From an uncultured Alphaproteobacteria bacterium (GTDB taxonomy: Bacteria; Pseudomonadota; Alphaproteobacteria; MPNO01; UBA2964), in the NCBI GenBank assembly GCA_943787225.1, contig CALSLP010000001.1, positions 186,001-250,000 of the forward strand: DNA of 64,000 nucleotides. Reading direction: 5' to 3'. This document shows positions 8,113-17,269 of this stretch, in pieces (positions within the stretch are counted from its first letter, which is position 1; each line of letters opens with the position of its first letter). A program made the position numbers and the translations under genes. Under the pieces are notes generated by a model. It did not search any database and was not told the origin of the DNA. It saw only the letters and a program-made list of their open reading frames with translations.

Positions 8113-8822
8113 TGTCTTCGGCCCTATCTCCACCCCGTGGGATACAATTGATCCTCGCGCTCGCAATATTGTTGACCCACACGTCCACCGCCATTGCCCA
8201 CCATCCGGGCGCCGACCTCGATAAAGTAATGGGGAGCAAGGAGAAATTCTTTCAGCCAATAGACAGAAAATCTCCGGATTTCGTATTGCGTGATGTCGGC
8301 GGACGGATAGTCAAACTCGATGATCTTCGTGAAAAAATTGTCATCCTGAATTTTATCTATACGAAATGCCCCGACGTTTGCCCGCTCCATGCGGAGTATC
8401 TCTCAAAAGTACAGTCCATGATCAACCAGACCCCGATGAAGGGCATGGTGCGTTTCGTCTCTATTACGACCGACCCTGTAAATGATACCGCAGACGGCCT
8501 GAAAGCCTATGGGGAGATTCACGGATCGGACAGGGTCAACTGGTCATACTTGACCACGACATCGGGTCAACCGGAGGATACCACCCGCAAACTGGCGGAG
8601 GATTTTGGGCACAAGTTCACCAAAACCGGCGACGATTATCAGGTTCATAGCGTCGTCACACATGTCATCGACCGGGAAGGCCGCTGGGCTGCGAACTTTT
8701 ACGGATTACGGTTCAATCCTGTGAACCTCGTTCTCTACGTCAATGGTCTGACAAATAATCCGAACGTCTCGCAAAAAGAAAAGCCGCAGGATCTCTGGGA
8801 CAGACTGAAGGGATTGTTTTGA
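8112..8822 (+). CDS. SCO1/SenC/PrrC copper chaperone
   Basis: About 236 residues. SCO proteins deliver copper to the CuA site of cytochrome oxidase or act as periplasmic thiol reductants. The copper-binding CPDVCP motif is visible (about 87-92) in the thioredoxin-fold strand LNFIYTKCPDVCP. The conserved distal histidine lies in VHSVVTHVI (about 178-186). An N-terminal signal segment (about 11-29) ends in HHPG. It closes the operon that begins with the multicopper oxidase. The ATG overlaps the previous stop codon. The family call is secure, but the partner in this operon is not known. Confidence 0.92.
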   Translation: MSSALSPPRGIQLILALAILLTHTSTAIAHHPGADLDKVMGSKEKFFQPIDRKSPDFVLRDVGGRIVKLDDLREKIVILNFIYTKCPDVCPLHAEYLSKVQSMINQTPMKGMVRFVSITTDPVNDTADGLKAYGEIHGSDRVNWSYLTTTSGQPEDTTRKLAEDFGHKFTKTGDDYQVHSVVTHVIDREGRWAANFYGLRFNPVNLVLYVNGLTNNPNVSQKEKPQDLWDRLKGLF

Positions 8823-9068
8823 TGTTTCCCGTATCGACACTAACGCCGGCGCCTGGTTTGGCTGATATCGTCTCTGCCGATTGACTCGCAGCTCTACGGC
8901 GTTATCAGCCATTCGTTGCGGCAGCGAACCTCATCCGGGAATTCGCCCATATGCCGTTTTACACGATTTGGGAAACTTGTACGCGAGGAGAATTCGTGTT
9001 TTGGGGCACTACAGCGAATAGCGCCGCGTTAAAGGGTCATACTGCATTTGGAGTGCGTTAAATGCTGG

Positions 9069-9506
9069 TCAGGAAATGACTCCATGATTGGGCGCAACAC
9101 ATTCGGAATGATCGCTTAGCACCCGAATAATCCGACATTCACCAATTTTATCGCCGCGACATTGTGTAATCATGCGCTCAAATTCTGTTTTAAGTGTTTG
9201 AAGGTTCGCGATGCGGCGATTGACTTCCTCTAACTGTTCTTTCGCGATGGCGTCTACATTTTCGCAAGTCTGATTTGGGTCATCACATAGGTCAAGAAGC
9301 TGCCGAATAGCATCAAGGGAAAAGCCAAGCTCTCTACTGTGTCGGATGAATGCCAGCCTTTCTGCGTGCTGAAAATCGTAGCGGCGTTGGTTTCCATTGG
9401 AGCGCAATGGTTCCGGCATAATGCCGACCTGTTCGTAATAACGTATCGTTTGCACCTTGCAGCCTGTGTGTTGCGCCAATCCGCCGATCGATAGTTCGCC
9501 AGCCAT
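9069..9506 (-). CDS. MerR-family heavy-metal regulator (CadR/PbrR-like)
   Basis: 145 residues. It has an N-terminal winged helix (LSIGGLAQHTGCKVQTIRYY), a long dimerisation helix (about 82-117) and a metal-binding tail. Cysteines at 81, 116, 124 and 136 match the spacing of the Hg/Pb/Cd branch of the family. MerR proteins bind between -35 and -10 and activate by untwisting the promoter. The divergent neighbour is a cation diffusion facilitator with a 19-base-spacer promoter, its probable target. ATG 9506 has an AAGGAGAAAA site. The likely effector is Pb, Cd or Zn, but the sequence does not settle which. Confidence 0.9.
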   Translation of the reverse strand: MAGELSIGGLAQHTGCKVQTIRYYEQVGIMPEPLRSNGNQRRYDFQHAERLAFIRHSRELGFSLDAIRQLLDLCDDPNQTCENVDAIAKEQLEEVNRRIANLQTLKTEFERMITQCRGDKIGECRIIRVLSDHSECVAPNHGVIS

Positions 9507-9516
9507 AATTTTCTCC

Positions 9517-9547
9517 TTGAACCTATAGTCGCTGTAGGTATTAAGGT
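9517..9547 (+). promoter_or_regulatory. MerR-type promoter of the CDF transporter gene
   Basis: A -35 box TTGAAC (9517-9522) and a -10 box TAAGGT (9542-9547) are separated by exactly 19 bases. The spacer contains the dyad CTATAG-TCG-CTGTAG. A 19-base spacer with an internal dyad is diagnostic of MerR-activated promoters, and CTATAG resembles known lead-regulator operators. It lies between the divergent regulator gene and the transporter gene and reads into the transporter. Confidence 0.85.
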
Positions 9548-9585
9548 TGGGTGATTGGTGCAAAAAATCAACGAGTTTTGTTCAC

Positions 9586-10224
9586 ATGAGTTTTCAGTGT
9601 TGCGATCATGAGCCAAAATTTGACGGCGTTTCTGCCGCCTATAAACGCGCTCTTTGGGCCGTCATCGCTATAAATGGGACCATGTTTCTTGTTGAAATGG
9701 CCGCCGGTGTTCTGGCTGGCTCCCAGGCACTCAAAGCCGATGCGTTGGACTTCTTCGGCGACACGGCAACCTATACCATAAGCCTTTTCGTAATCGGCAT
9801 GCCCATGGTCTGGCGAACCCGAGCAGCCTTGTTTAAGGGGTTAAGTTTGGCCGCGATGGGACTTTGGGTGCTGGGATCAACGGCTTACCAATTTCTCGTG
9901 CTAGGAGTCCCGAAGGCGGAAGTCATGGGTATCATCGGCTTTCTCGCTCTTGTCGCAAATTTGGCGAGTGTCCTCCTACTCCTGAAATACCGGGATGGGG
10001 ATGCCAATGTCCGCTCAGTCTGGCTGTGTAGCCGTAATGACGCGATTGGCAACGTCGCCGTTATTCTGGCGGCGAGCGGTGTCTGGGTATCGCAATCGGC
10101 TTGGCCTGATTTGATTGTCGCGGGCATTATGGCGGCGCTCTTTTTGTTGTCCTCGATGCAAATAATTCGGCAAGCATTTCAGGAACGTAAGCAGGTGAGG
10201 TTACATTTAATTGTGGACAAGTGA
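9586..10224 (+). CDS. Cation diffusion facilitator-type transporter
   Basis: About 212 residues with five or six hydrophobic segments. The family signature is present: NGTMFLVEMAAGVLAGSQALKADALDFFGD (residues about 28-57) holds the D-x3-D metal site of helix 2, and SRNDAIGNVAVILAA (about 150-164) holds the N/D-x3 equivalent of helix 5. It exports divalent metal in exchange for protons across the inner membrane. It lacks the usual long C-terminal cytoplasmic domain, so it is a short CDF. The N-terminal CCDHEP could add a metal ligand. It is controlled by the divergent MerR-type regulator. Confidence 0.88.
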   Translation: MSFQCCDHEPKFDGVSAAYKRALWAVIAINGTMFLVEMAAGVLAGSQALKADALDFFGDTATYTISLFVIGMPMVWRTRAALFKGLSLAAMGLWVLGSTAYQFLVLGVPKAEVMGIIGFLALVANLASVLLLLKYRDGDANVRSVWLCSRNDAIGNVAVILAASGVWVSQSAWPDLIVAGIMAALFLLSSMQIIRQAFQERKQVRLHLIVDK

Positions 10225-10349
10225 GAAGCCTTGATTAACGAATCATTGACTTCGATTGGGGCATATGGACAGATAGGTGAGAAGTTTCTTATCGTCTGAA
10301 ATTTTTGGTTTGTTACAATTAAATTAGGTTTTGAGGGAGATTGATCGAC

Positions 10350-10673
10350 GTGCGACGTTATTTTGCGGGACTTATGATTGGACTGATTGTCCTTACCGGT
10401 TTGCTGCCGGTAACTCCGCATGATGACTTTGGTCCTAGTCACGCACACGCCGTTTCAATTTCTGATTCGAACTCAATTACACCGTCAGGTGATATACCTG
10501 ATGGGCAAGACGATCCCACCATTGTCCACTGCAGCGGTATCTCTCATTTCTTCACAACGGGTACTTCCACTCAAAAGTTGACAGTGGCCGTTGTTGGCGA
10601 AAAATACTCGCCGTTCGGTAATATTCCACTTACACACATTACCGCTCCCGCGACTCCACCTCCAATTCTGTAG
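10350..10673 (+). CDS. Small secreted protein upstream of the RND efflux operon
   Basis: About 107 residues. It has an N-terminal signal (FAGLMIGLIVLTGLLPV), a mature part with His and one Cys (HDDFGPSHAHA, VHCSGISHFF) and a Pro-rich end PATPPPIL. The GTG at 10350 is preferred because a GAGGGA site sits about ten bases upstream. The TTG at 10341 would be too close. Its overall plan resembles the other two small secreted proteins in this island (4581 and 25806). It may be a periplasmic metal-binding or sensing protein. No named family is claimed. Confidence 0.6.
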   Translation: MRRYFAGLMIGLIVLTGLLPVTPHDDFGPSHAHAVSISDSNSITPSGDIPDGQDDPTIVHCSGISHFFTTGTSTQKLTVAVVGEKYSPFGNIPLTHITAPATPPPIL

Positions 10674-10858
10674 CCATTTCCGAACATCGCTTAATCTCGG
10701 CACTAGATTTATATCTTTTGTACGGCAGGAATTGCGATGACTAGGACGACTTTGCCATTTAAACGGCCTGCGCATCGCGTTGCCACGTCCTGGAATCCCT
10801 ACAAATAAAGACCGTCATTATAAATGATCGTCAATCCAGAATCGATTGGAGTAATCGA

Positions 10859-12292
10859 ATGAATAAAGCGCATATGATAGAGCGCAAACAAGGCAAGCAC
10901 ATCGTCCTCGCTGTTTTGTTGACGATATTGGTTACTGCTTGCACACCAGCCAATCGTAGTGAGACGACTGAAGGTTGGGCGCCTGCTCGCTCTCTAGGCA
11001 AGGCGATCCCGTCTTATCAACCGATCGAAAAAAATTCTCAGTTACCAGTCGTTTCCTTGAATGGAAAAGAACCGACCGGCGTACTAGTGTTACGTGACGC
11101 GCTCTCGCAAGCTCTTTTAAAAAACCCCGAGTTGGCCGCCTTTTCGTGGGAAGTGCGTGCCGTCGATGCACGCATTCTACAAGCTGGTCTCCTTCCCAAC
11201 CCTGAACTGGGAGCAGAAGTTGAAAATTTTGGCGGTTCCGATAGCCAACGAAACTTTAATGGTGCGGAGACTACGGTTGCACTCAGCCAATTGATCGAGC
11301 TGGGCGGTAAACGAGCAAAACGATCCCGCGTCGCAAAATTGGAACGCGATCTGGCCGGATGGGATTACGAAGCGAAGCGGCTAGACGTATACGTCGCTAC
11401 GGCGAAAGCTTTCATGGGTACGCTCGCTGCCCAACGCCGCGATGAGTTAAAACAGGACCAGTTAAAGTTGGCCGGACAGGTGCGTGATACAGTGCGCGAG
11501 CGGGTGCGGGCCGGCCGTGCATCGGCGCTGGAAGACACTAAAGCGGACGTATTACTAGCCAATGCTGAAATAGCAGCAGACCGCGCACGTCGCGAACTAC
11601 GGGCGGCCCGCGAAAGACTTGCCGCTTTCTGGGGGGGTACATCGCCTCTCTTCGAGAGCGTCGAAGGCAAGTTCGATAGTTTTCAGGATCTACCGCCTCT
11701 AGAAAACCTTCTCAAATTTGTACCGGACAACCCCGATGCCGCAAGGCTTCACGCTGAGATGCAGCTGAGGCATTCGACATTCGATCTCGAAAAAGCGCGC
11801 GATATTCCGGACGTTACAGTTAGCGCTGGCATTCGCCGTTTCGAGGAGACCGGCGATAGCGCGCTTATCACCGGGATATCAATTCCCATTCCTGTGTTCG
11901 GGATAAACCCCGGCGGCACACTCGAAGCTGAGCGGAGAATTTCCAAGGCACGGCATCAGGGGCGTAGCGCTATTGTCAATATTACCAGCAGTCTCAAACA
12001 GGCGTATCGCGAAGGGGCCGCACTTCACTCTTCTCTTGCCACGATTTCTACTAAGGTCCTTCCCGGTGCTCAGCGAGCATTTGAAGCCGCCCAGCAAGGG
12101 TACCGCCAAGGTAAATTTGATTTTCTTGACGTCCTAGATGCTCAGCGGACGCTTTTTGAGGCTCATGAGCGTTATCTCGAAACCGCAGCCGCCTACCACC
12201 AGACTACGCTGGATATCGAACGCCTAACCGGTCGTTCGATTGCCGCTGGGAAACCTAAAATTGACAACCGCCAATCGGAGAAAACCAGATGA
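10859..12292 (+). CDS. czcC: CzcC/CusC-type outer-membrane efflux channel
   Basis: 477 residues of the TolC-like outer membrane factor family. A lipoprotein-type signal ends in VTACTPAN (lipobox before Cys about 28). Two outer-membrane-efflux repeats follow, with long Ala/Arg/Glu-rich helices at about 150-260 and 355-455. The C-terminal repeat has the typical GYRQGKFDFLDVLDAQRTLFEA block. It forms the trans-periplasmic exit duct for the CzcB/CzcA pump encoded next. The stop codon overlaps the czcB start by four bases. The metal substrate cannot be told from this subunit. Confidence 0.93.
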   Translation: MNKAHMIERKQGKHIVLAVLLTILVTACTPANRSETTEGWAPARSLGKAIPSYQPIEKNSQLPVVSLNGKEPTGVLVLRDALSQALLKNPELAAFSWEVRAVDARILQAGLLPNPELGAEVENFGGSDSQRNFNGAETTVALSQLIELGGKRAKRSRVAKLERDLAGWDYEAKRLDVYVATAKAFMGTLAAQRRDELKQDQLKLAGQVRDTVRERVRAGRASALEDTKADVLLANAEIAADRARRELRAARERLAAFWGGTSPLFESVEGKFDSFQDLPPLENLLKFVPDNPDAARLHAEMQLRHSTFDLEKARDIPDVTVSAGIRRFEETGDSALITGISIPIPVFGINPGGTLEAERRISKARHQGRSAIVNITSSLKQAYREGAALHSSLATISTKVLPGAQRAFEAAQQGYRQGKFDFLDVLDAQRTLFEAHERYLETAAAYHQTTLDIERLTGRSIAAGKPKIDNRQSEKTR

Positions 12293-13605
12293 AAAAAATA
12301 TTACTTGGCCTATGTGGTTTGGTCATCCTTGGCATAGTCGTGCTCAGCTTCAAAGACGAGATCGAACATTTGATTGAAGGGAATGACCATCAGAGTGAAA
12401 AACACGTGAGTGCTGACAAGGCCAAGAATGAGGCGAAGCACGGACATGGCCCTGAAGCAAAGGAAGCCGGACATGGACAAGAGGAAGAAGGTCATAAAAA
12501 AGAAGGTCACGTTGAGAAAGGACATTCGGAAGAAGAGGGAGCTGGCGTTCGCCTGACCGCTAAGCAAATAAAATTAGCCGGTATCGTATCCGTGGAAGCT
12601 ACTCTTGGGCGGGTGGATCTAGCCATCAACCTCGCTGGAGAAGTACGCGTTGACCAGAACCGGGTTGTTCAAGTTGTCCCGCGCGTACCAGGCGTCGTGC
12701 GATCAGTCCGTTCCTTTCTAGGGGACCAGGTCAAAAAGAATGCTGTTATGGCTGTGCTAGATAGCCGGGAACTTGCCGATGCGAAATCCGCCTATGTCGC
12801 CGCAAATGAAAAATCCAAGCTCGCCCGGTCTTCATTCCGACGGGAAGAGAAACTATGGAAAAAGCGTATTTCGTCAGAACAGGAATATCTGAATGCTAAA
12901 TCTGCGCTATCCGAGGCGCGGATCGCCGAGCGCACGGCTTCGCAAAAACTTCGTGCCCTTGGAACATCGTCGGCAGCCCTAAAACGGCTTGCCAAGGGGC
13001 CAGCGGAATCACTCACTCATTATGAAATTGTTGCACCGCTAGCGGGGACGATTATCGAAAAACACGTAACAAACGGCGCTTCAGTTGATCAAAGGGAACC
13101 AATTTTCAGGATTGCCGACCTCAACTCCGTTTGGGTAATCGCCAGTGTTTACGAGAAAGACATCGCGCGCATGAAGAAGGGGCAAACCGCATCCGTTACA
13201 ACAAAAGCCTACAGAAATAAATTCTTCGAAGGTCGGATTACCTGGGTTGCCGATACGCTCGATGAACGTACGCGTACTCTAAAAGTCCGCATTGAAGTCG
13301 ATAATACCAGACGTCTCCTCAAACCTGGCATGTTCGTCCAAGCCAGCGTTGTTGTGGATGCCAAGGATGGCGTGGTGTCTATTCCAGCCGCTGCTGTGAG
13401 ACGACAGGGGAGTGAAACCATTGTGTTCGTGGATGAAGGAGGTGGTCGGTTCGAACGGCGTGAAGTGGAAATTGGCGATCAGGTTAGCGGAAGGGTCGAA
13501 ATACGAAAAGGTGTCAAACCAGGTGAGCGGATTGTCGCGGAGGGTAGCTTCATCCTGAAATCCGAGTTGGAAAAAGAAGGATTTGGAGGCGATCATGGAC
13601 ACTAA
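12289..13605 (+). CDS. czcB: CzcB-type periplasmic adaptor with His-rich N-terminus
   Basis: 438 residues. One N-terminal membrane anchor (about 3-20) is followed by a His/Glu/Lys-rich stretch (about 30-85, repeated GH and EEGH), a likely metal buffer seen in CzcB-like proteins. The membrane-fusion-protein body follows: a barrel-sandwich half (VVQVVPRVPGVVRSV, about 125-140), a coiled-coil hairpin (about 165-235), a second lipoyl half (IVAPLAGTIIEKHV) and a beta-barrel. The C-terminus ends GGDHGH, another possible metal site. It links the inner-membrane pump to the outer-membrane channel. ATGA overlap with czcC. Confidence 0.93.
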   Translation: MKKILLGLCGLVILGIVVLSFKDEIEHLIEGNDHQSEKHVSADKAKNEAKHGHGPEAKEAGHGQEEEGHKKEGHVEKGHSEEEGAGVRLTAKQIKLAGIVSVEATLGRVDLAINLAGEVRVDQNRVVQVVPRVPGVVRSVRSFLGDQVKKNAVMAVLDSRELADAKSAYVAANEKSKLARSSFRREEKLWKKRISSEQEYLNAKSALSEARIAERTASQKLRALGTSSAALKRLAKGPAESLTHYEIVAPLAGTIIEKHVTNGASVDQREPIFRIADLNSVWVIASVYEKDIARMKKGQTASVTTKAYRNKFFEGRITWVADTLDERTRTLKVRIEVDNTRRLLKPGMFVQASVVVDAKDGVVSIPAAAVRRQGSETIVFVDEGGGRFERREVEIGDQVSGRVEIRKGVKPGERIVAEGSFILKSELEKEGFGGDHGH

Positions 13606-13653
13606 AGGGGGTATCAGCGCTGGAGTTCAATTGATGATAGTTGGGTGCAGGCT

Positions 13654-16600
13654 ATGATTGACAAAATTATCGAGACCGCTTTGCGCCAGCGTTTCTTTGT
13701 GGTGTTGCTTGCGATCAGCCTTATCGCATTTGGTGTCTATTCCACATCGCGACTTAACGTCGAAGCCTTTCCTGATGTCACGAATATACAGGTACAGATC
13801 AATACGGCAGCATCCGGACTAGCGGCGATTGAGGTTGAGCAGCTTATCACTTTTCCGATTGAATCGGTAATGAATGGGCTTCCCGACGTTTCCGCTGTTC
13901 GGTCGATATCGAAGACCGGGCTTTCGGTCGTCACCGTTGTTTTCGAAGACAAAATCGACATTTATTTTGCGCGACAGCTCGTGCTTGAACGGCTGCAGCT
14001 TGCCAAAGAAAGAATTCCCGAAGGACTTGGTGACCCGGAGATGGGACCGATTACAAGCGGTTTGGGCCAGATCTATAAATATATTCTCGTTGGCGCGGGC
14101 AAGACACCAATGGAACTTAGGACCATCAATGACTGGTTGGTGAAGTTTCAGTTGCGGACCGTGCCAGGTGTCACGGATGTTTTGAGCAACGGTGGTGACG
14201 TGCGTCAATATCAGGTCCAGGTCGATCCCAACAAGCTATACAAATACGATTTAACGCTCAGTGACCTGCGCGGTGCCATAGAATCAAATAATAAGAACGC
14301 GGGTGGCTGGTATCTTGAAGGCCCACAAGAACAGTTAGTCGTGCGGGGCGTTGGCTGGATCAGGGGTGGTCGGGCCGGGCTTATCGATATCGAAAATATC
14401 GTTCTCAAATCGGAAGACGGCACTCCGGTATATGTACGCGATGTCGCTGAGGTCGCCTATGGTTCGGAAATCCGACAGGGTGCCGTGACAATGAATGGTG
14501 ACGGCGAGGTGGTCATGGGTATCGTCCTTCAACTCACAGGGGCAAATACCAAGGCTGTCATCGATGGCGTTCGCCAGAAGATCATGTCTATCCAAAAGGC
14601 GTTACCCGATGGGGTGAAAATCGTTCCGGTCTATGACCAGGCCGACCTCATAGAAAAGGCAGTATCGACGGTGCAGAACGCGCTTATCGAGGCTGCCATT
14701 CTCATCATAATTGTCCTTGCCCTGTTTCTTTGGGATATGCGGTCGGCCTTTGTGGTCCTTTGTTCGATCCCGATCTCGATGCTGATCGCCTTTATTATGA
14801 TGAGGTGGTTTGGGCTATCCGCAAATCTGCAATCTTTGGGTGGTTTGGCGATTGCGATCGGCATGATGGTCGATGGTTCAATCGTGGTTGTTGAAAACGT
14901 GATGAGGCATTTGTCCGAACCGAACCACGCGAAGGAGCCCTTGCCTCACCGTGTGCTGAGAGCGGTTCGCGAGGTAGGGCAGCCGGTCTTCTTTGCCGTT
15001 CTAATAATTATCGTCGTATTTCTACCTCTGTTCACGCTTGAGGGTGTCGAGGGGAAGCTGTTCAAGCCGATGGCATTCAGTGTTGCTTTTGCCATGCTGG
15101 GCTCACTTATAGTCGCCCTGACTCTCGTGCCAGTTCTTTGCTCATTGCTTCTTAAGGAGGCTGCTGACGAAAAGGAGAGCTTCATCGTGCGGGCACTCAA
15201 GACGGTCTACAGGCCCGTTCTTTCCTTTGCGCTAGCGCGGCGATGGTTCGTAATCAGTTGCGCCGTGGTGGCTCTTGGTGTCTCGCTCGCAACCGTGCCA
15301 TTCCTTGGAACAGAATTCGTTCCTGAACTCGATGAAGGCACAATGTCCATTCGGGTGACGATGAATCCAAGCATATCTCTTGAAGAATCCAAACGCATTG
15401 CAGGACGGTTAGAGCGAAAACTCAAAAAATACCCCGAGGTTACCTACGTATTCAGTCAAATCGGACGCCCTGAGCTTGGCGGTGATCCCGAGCCAATTTC
15501 CAACAACGAGCTGAATGTCGGCCTCAAGCCGCAGGCGGAATGGACGACCGCAAACTCACGACAAGAAATGATACGAATTTTGCAAAAGGACCTTAGTGAA
15601 CACCCGGGGATTCTGCTCAATTTCTCACAGCCAATCGCGACGCGGGTTGACGAGCTTCTGTCAGGTGTTAAGGCGCAAATAGCCATCAAACTGTTCGGCG
15701 ATGACCTCGAGGTCCTGCAGAAAAAAGGGCGAGAAATCGAGGCTGCGGTTAAGACCATCAGCGGTTCAGCAGATGTCCAGATGGAACAAATCAGTGGCGA
15801 AGCGCAATTGGTGATTGAAGCCGACCGCGCTGAATTGGCGCGTTATGGACTCAATGTCGCTCAAGTAATGGACATAGTATCGACAGCCGTTGGTGGCGAA
15901 GCTGTTAGCGAAATCCTGGAAGGACAACGACGGTTTGACGTGTATTTGCGAATGGCGAAATCGTATCGCAACGATCCCAAGGCCATAGGCAATCTCTGGC
16001 TTTCAGGAAATAACGGTCTCCGCGTGCCACTTTCACAGGTGGCCCGAATTCGTCTTGTCGATGGACCACCTACGGTAAGTAGAGAAGATGCTCAGCGGCG
16101 CGTGGTCATCCAGGCCAATGTCCGTGATCGCGACATGGGTGGCTTCGTCAAGGAGGCGCAGCGTGCCGTAGCGGATAAGGTAAAACTGCCACCCGGCTAT
16201 TTTGTCACCTGGGGAGGCCAATTCGAAAACCAGCAGCGTGCGCAACAGACGCTCATGATTGTCGTCCCGGTCTGTCTCGGATTGATCTTCCTATTGCTCT
16301 ACATGTCATTCAATTCGATCGGAAACGCTGTCCTGATCATGTTGAACGTGCCGTTCTCTCTGATAGGTGGAATATTTGCGCTCGCCATCTCGGGTCAGTA
16401 TCTGAGCGTACCATCCTCGGTCGGCTTTATCGCCTTGTTTGGTGTAGCCGTTCTGAACGGCGTGGTCATGGTGTCTTACTTCAACACTCTAGTGCGAGAC
16501 GGTATGCCAATTGATGAAGCAGTTTCGAAGGGGGCAATGTTGCGTCTTCGGCCCGTTCTCATGACAGCGACCGTAGCAAGCCTTGGTCTAATCCCCTTGT

Positions 16601-16785
16601 TGTTATCGACCGGAATCGGTTCCGAGGTCCAGCGGCCGCTGGCGACCGTCGTGGTTGGCGGTTTGGTCACATCGACGTTGCTGACCCTCATTGTTTTGCC
16701 CGCGCTTTACAAATGGTTTGCTGTACAGCCAGAACGAGAAGCGCCTGCGGCTGGAGCGGTCCAAAAAGATGAGGCACCGGCATGA
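13654..16785 (+). CDS. czcA: CzcA/CusA heavy-metal RND pump
   Basis: About 1043 residues, full length for a heavy-metal RND protein. It has twelve expected membrane helices and two large periplasmic loops, and pumps metal out using the proton gradient. The helix-4 motif reads IAIGMMVDGSIVVVENV. The Asp and Glu of the VDG...VEN pattern are present, but the first Asp of the CzcA DFG motif is replaced (AIG), closer to the Cu/Ag CusA branch. GTEFVPELDEG marks the second periplasmic half. The GTG at 13645 is an alternative start; neither start has a strong ribosome site. Substrate assignment (Zn/Co/Cd or Cu/Ag) is uncertain. Confidence 0.93.
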   Translation: MIDKIIETALRQRFFVVLLAISLIAFGVYSTSRLNVEAFPDVTNIQVQINTAASGLAAIEVEQLITFPIESVMNGLPDVSAVRSISKTGLSVVTVVFEDKIDIYFARQLVLERLQLAKERIPEGLGDPEMGPITSGLGQIYKYILVGAGKTPMELRTINDWLVKFQLRTVPGVTDVLSNGGDVRQYQVQVDPNKLYKYDLTLSDLRGAIESNNKNAGGWYLEGPQEQLVVRGVGWIRGGRAGLIDIENIVLKSEDGTPVYVRDVAEVAYGSEIRQGAVTMNGDGEVVMGIVLQLTGANTKAVIDGVRQKIMSIQKALPDGVKIVPVYDQADLIEKAVSTVQNALIEAAILIIIVLALFLWDMRSAFVVLCSIPISMLIAFIMMRWFGLSANLQSLGGLAIAIGMMVDGSIVVVENVMRHLSEPNHAKEPLPHRVLRAVREVGQPVFFAVLIIIVVFLPLFTLEGVEGKLFKPMAFSVAFAMLGSLIVALTLVPVLCSLLLKEAADEKESFIVRALKTVYRPVLSFALARRWFVISCAVVALGVSLATVPFLGTEFVPELDEGTMSIRVTMNPSISLEESKRIAGRLERKLKKYPEVTYVFSQIGRPELGGDPEPISNNELNVGLKPQAEWTTANSRQEMIRILQKDLSEHPGILLNFSQPIATRVDELLSGVKAQIAIKLFGDDLEVLQKKGREIEAAVKTISGSADVQMEQISGEAQLVIEADRAELARYGLNVAQVMDIVSTAVGGEAVSEILEGQRRFDVYLRMAKSYRNDPKAIGNLWLSGNNGLRVPLSQVARIRLVDGPPTVSREDAQRRVVIQANVRDRDMGGFVKEAQRAVADKVKLPPGYFVTWGGQFENQQRAQQTLMIVVPVCLGLIFLLLYMSFNSIGNAVLIMLNVPFSLIGGIFALAISGQYLSVPSSVGFIALFGVAVLNGVVMVSYFNTLVRDGMPIDEAVSKGAMLRLRPVLMTATVASLGLIPLLLSTGIGSEVQRPLATVVVGGLVTSTLLTLIVLPALYKWFAVQPEREAPAAGAVQKDEAPA

Positions 16786-16914
16786 TGGGTAGTGTGCGCC
16801 ATCTTAAACAGGAAGAGATAAATGAGGCCTGTAGAAATGCTGCAACCGTTTTACCGCCTGTGATTTCGATCCGACATTGTCCGCACAGCGCCAAACGAGT
16901 AGGGAGAGCACGTC

Positions 16915-17256
16915 ATGAAAACCATTACAGCTTATATCAAACCCAACAAGCTCTCGGACGTAACGCTCGCGCTGCACCAGATTGAAGGCGTTTCGGGAGC
17001 GAGTGTCTCTGATGTGCACGGCTTTGGACGAGGTCGTGCGAAGGACGCGCCTGATAGCGTCGCCTTAGATGTGCTGGACTATTTACCAGCAATCAGGATC
17101 GAGATCGCTTGTTCTGACGATTTGGTGGAGAAAGTTGTTTCCACTATTGAAACAGTCGCTCACACCGGATTGCGGGGGGATGGAAAAATCTACGTGGCGT
17201 CAATTGAACAGGCCGTTCGGATCAGTACCGGAGAGCGTGGGGATACAGCAATATAA
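16915..17256 (+). CDS. PII-like protein linked to metal efflux (PII-NG type)
   Basis: 113 residues with the PII fold: MKTITAYIKPNKLSDVTLAL at the N-terminus and the second PII signature TGLRGDGKIYVASIE near residues 82-96. The T-loop region (about 37-55) lacks the Tyr-51 uridylylation site and reads VHGFGRGRAKDAPDS. Such PII relatives, described as a nitrogen-unrelated group often beside CusA/CzcA genes, probably bind a small ligand or metal and modulate the pump. It follows czcA by 129 bases with a GGGAGAGCACGTC site. Neither glnB/glnK nor amtB is nearby. Confidence 0.85.
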   Translation: MKTITAYIKPNKLSDVTLALHQIEGVSGASVSDVHGFGRGRAKDAPDSVALDVLDYLPAIRIEIACSDDLVEKVVSTIETVAHTGLRGDGKIYVASIEQAVRISTGERGDTAI

Positions 17257-17269
17257 CGGAGAGTCTGTA

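Noticed and set aside
16782..16985. Small frame after czcA
   Set aside because: It overlaps the start of the PII-like gene in another frame and has no ribosome site.
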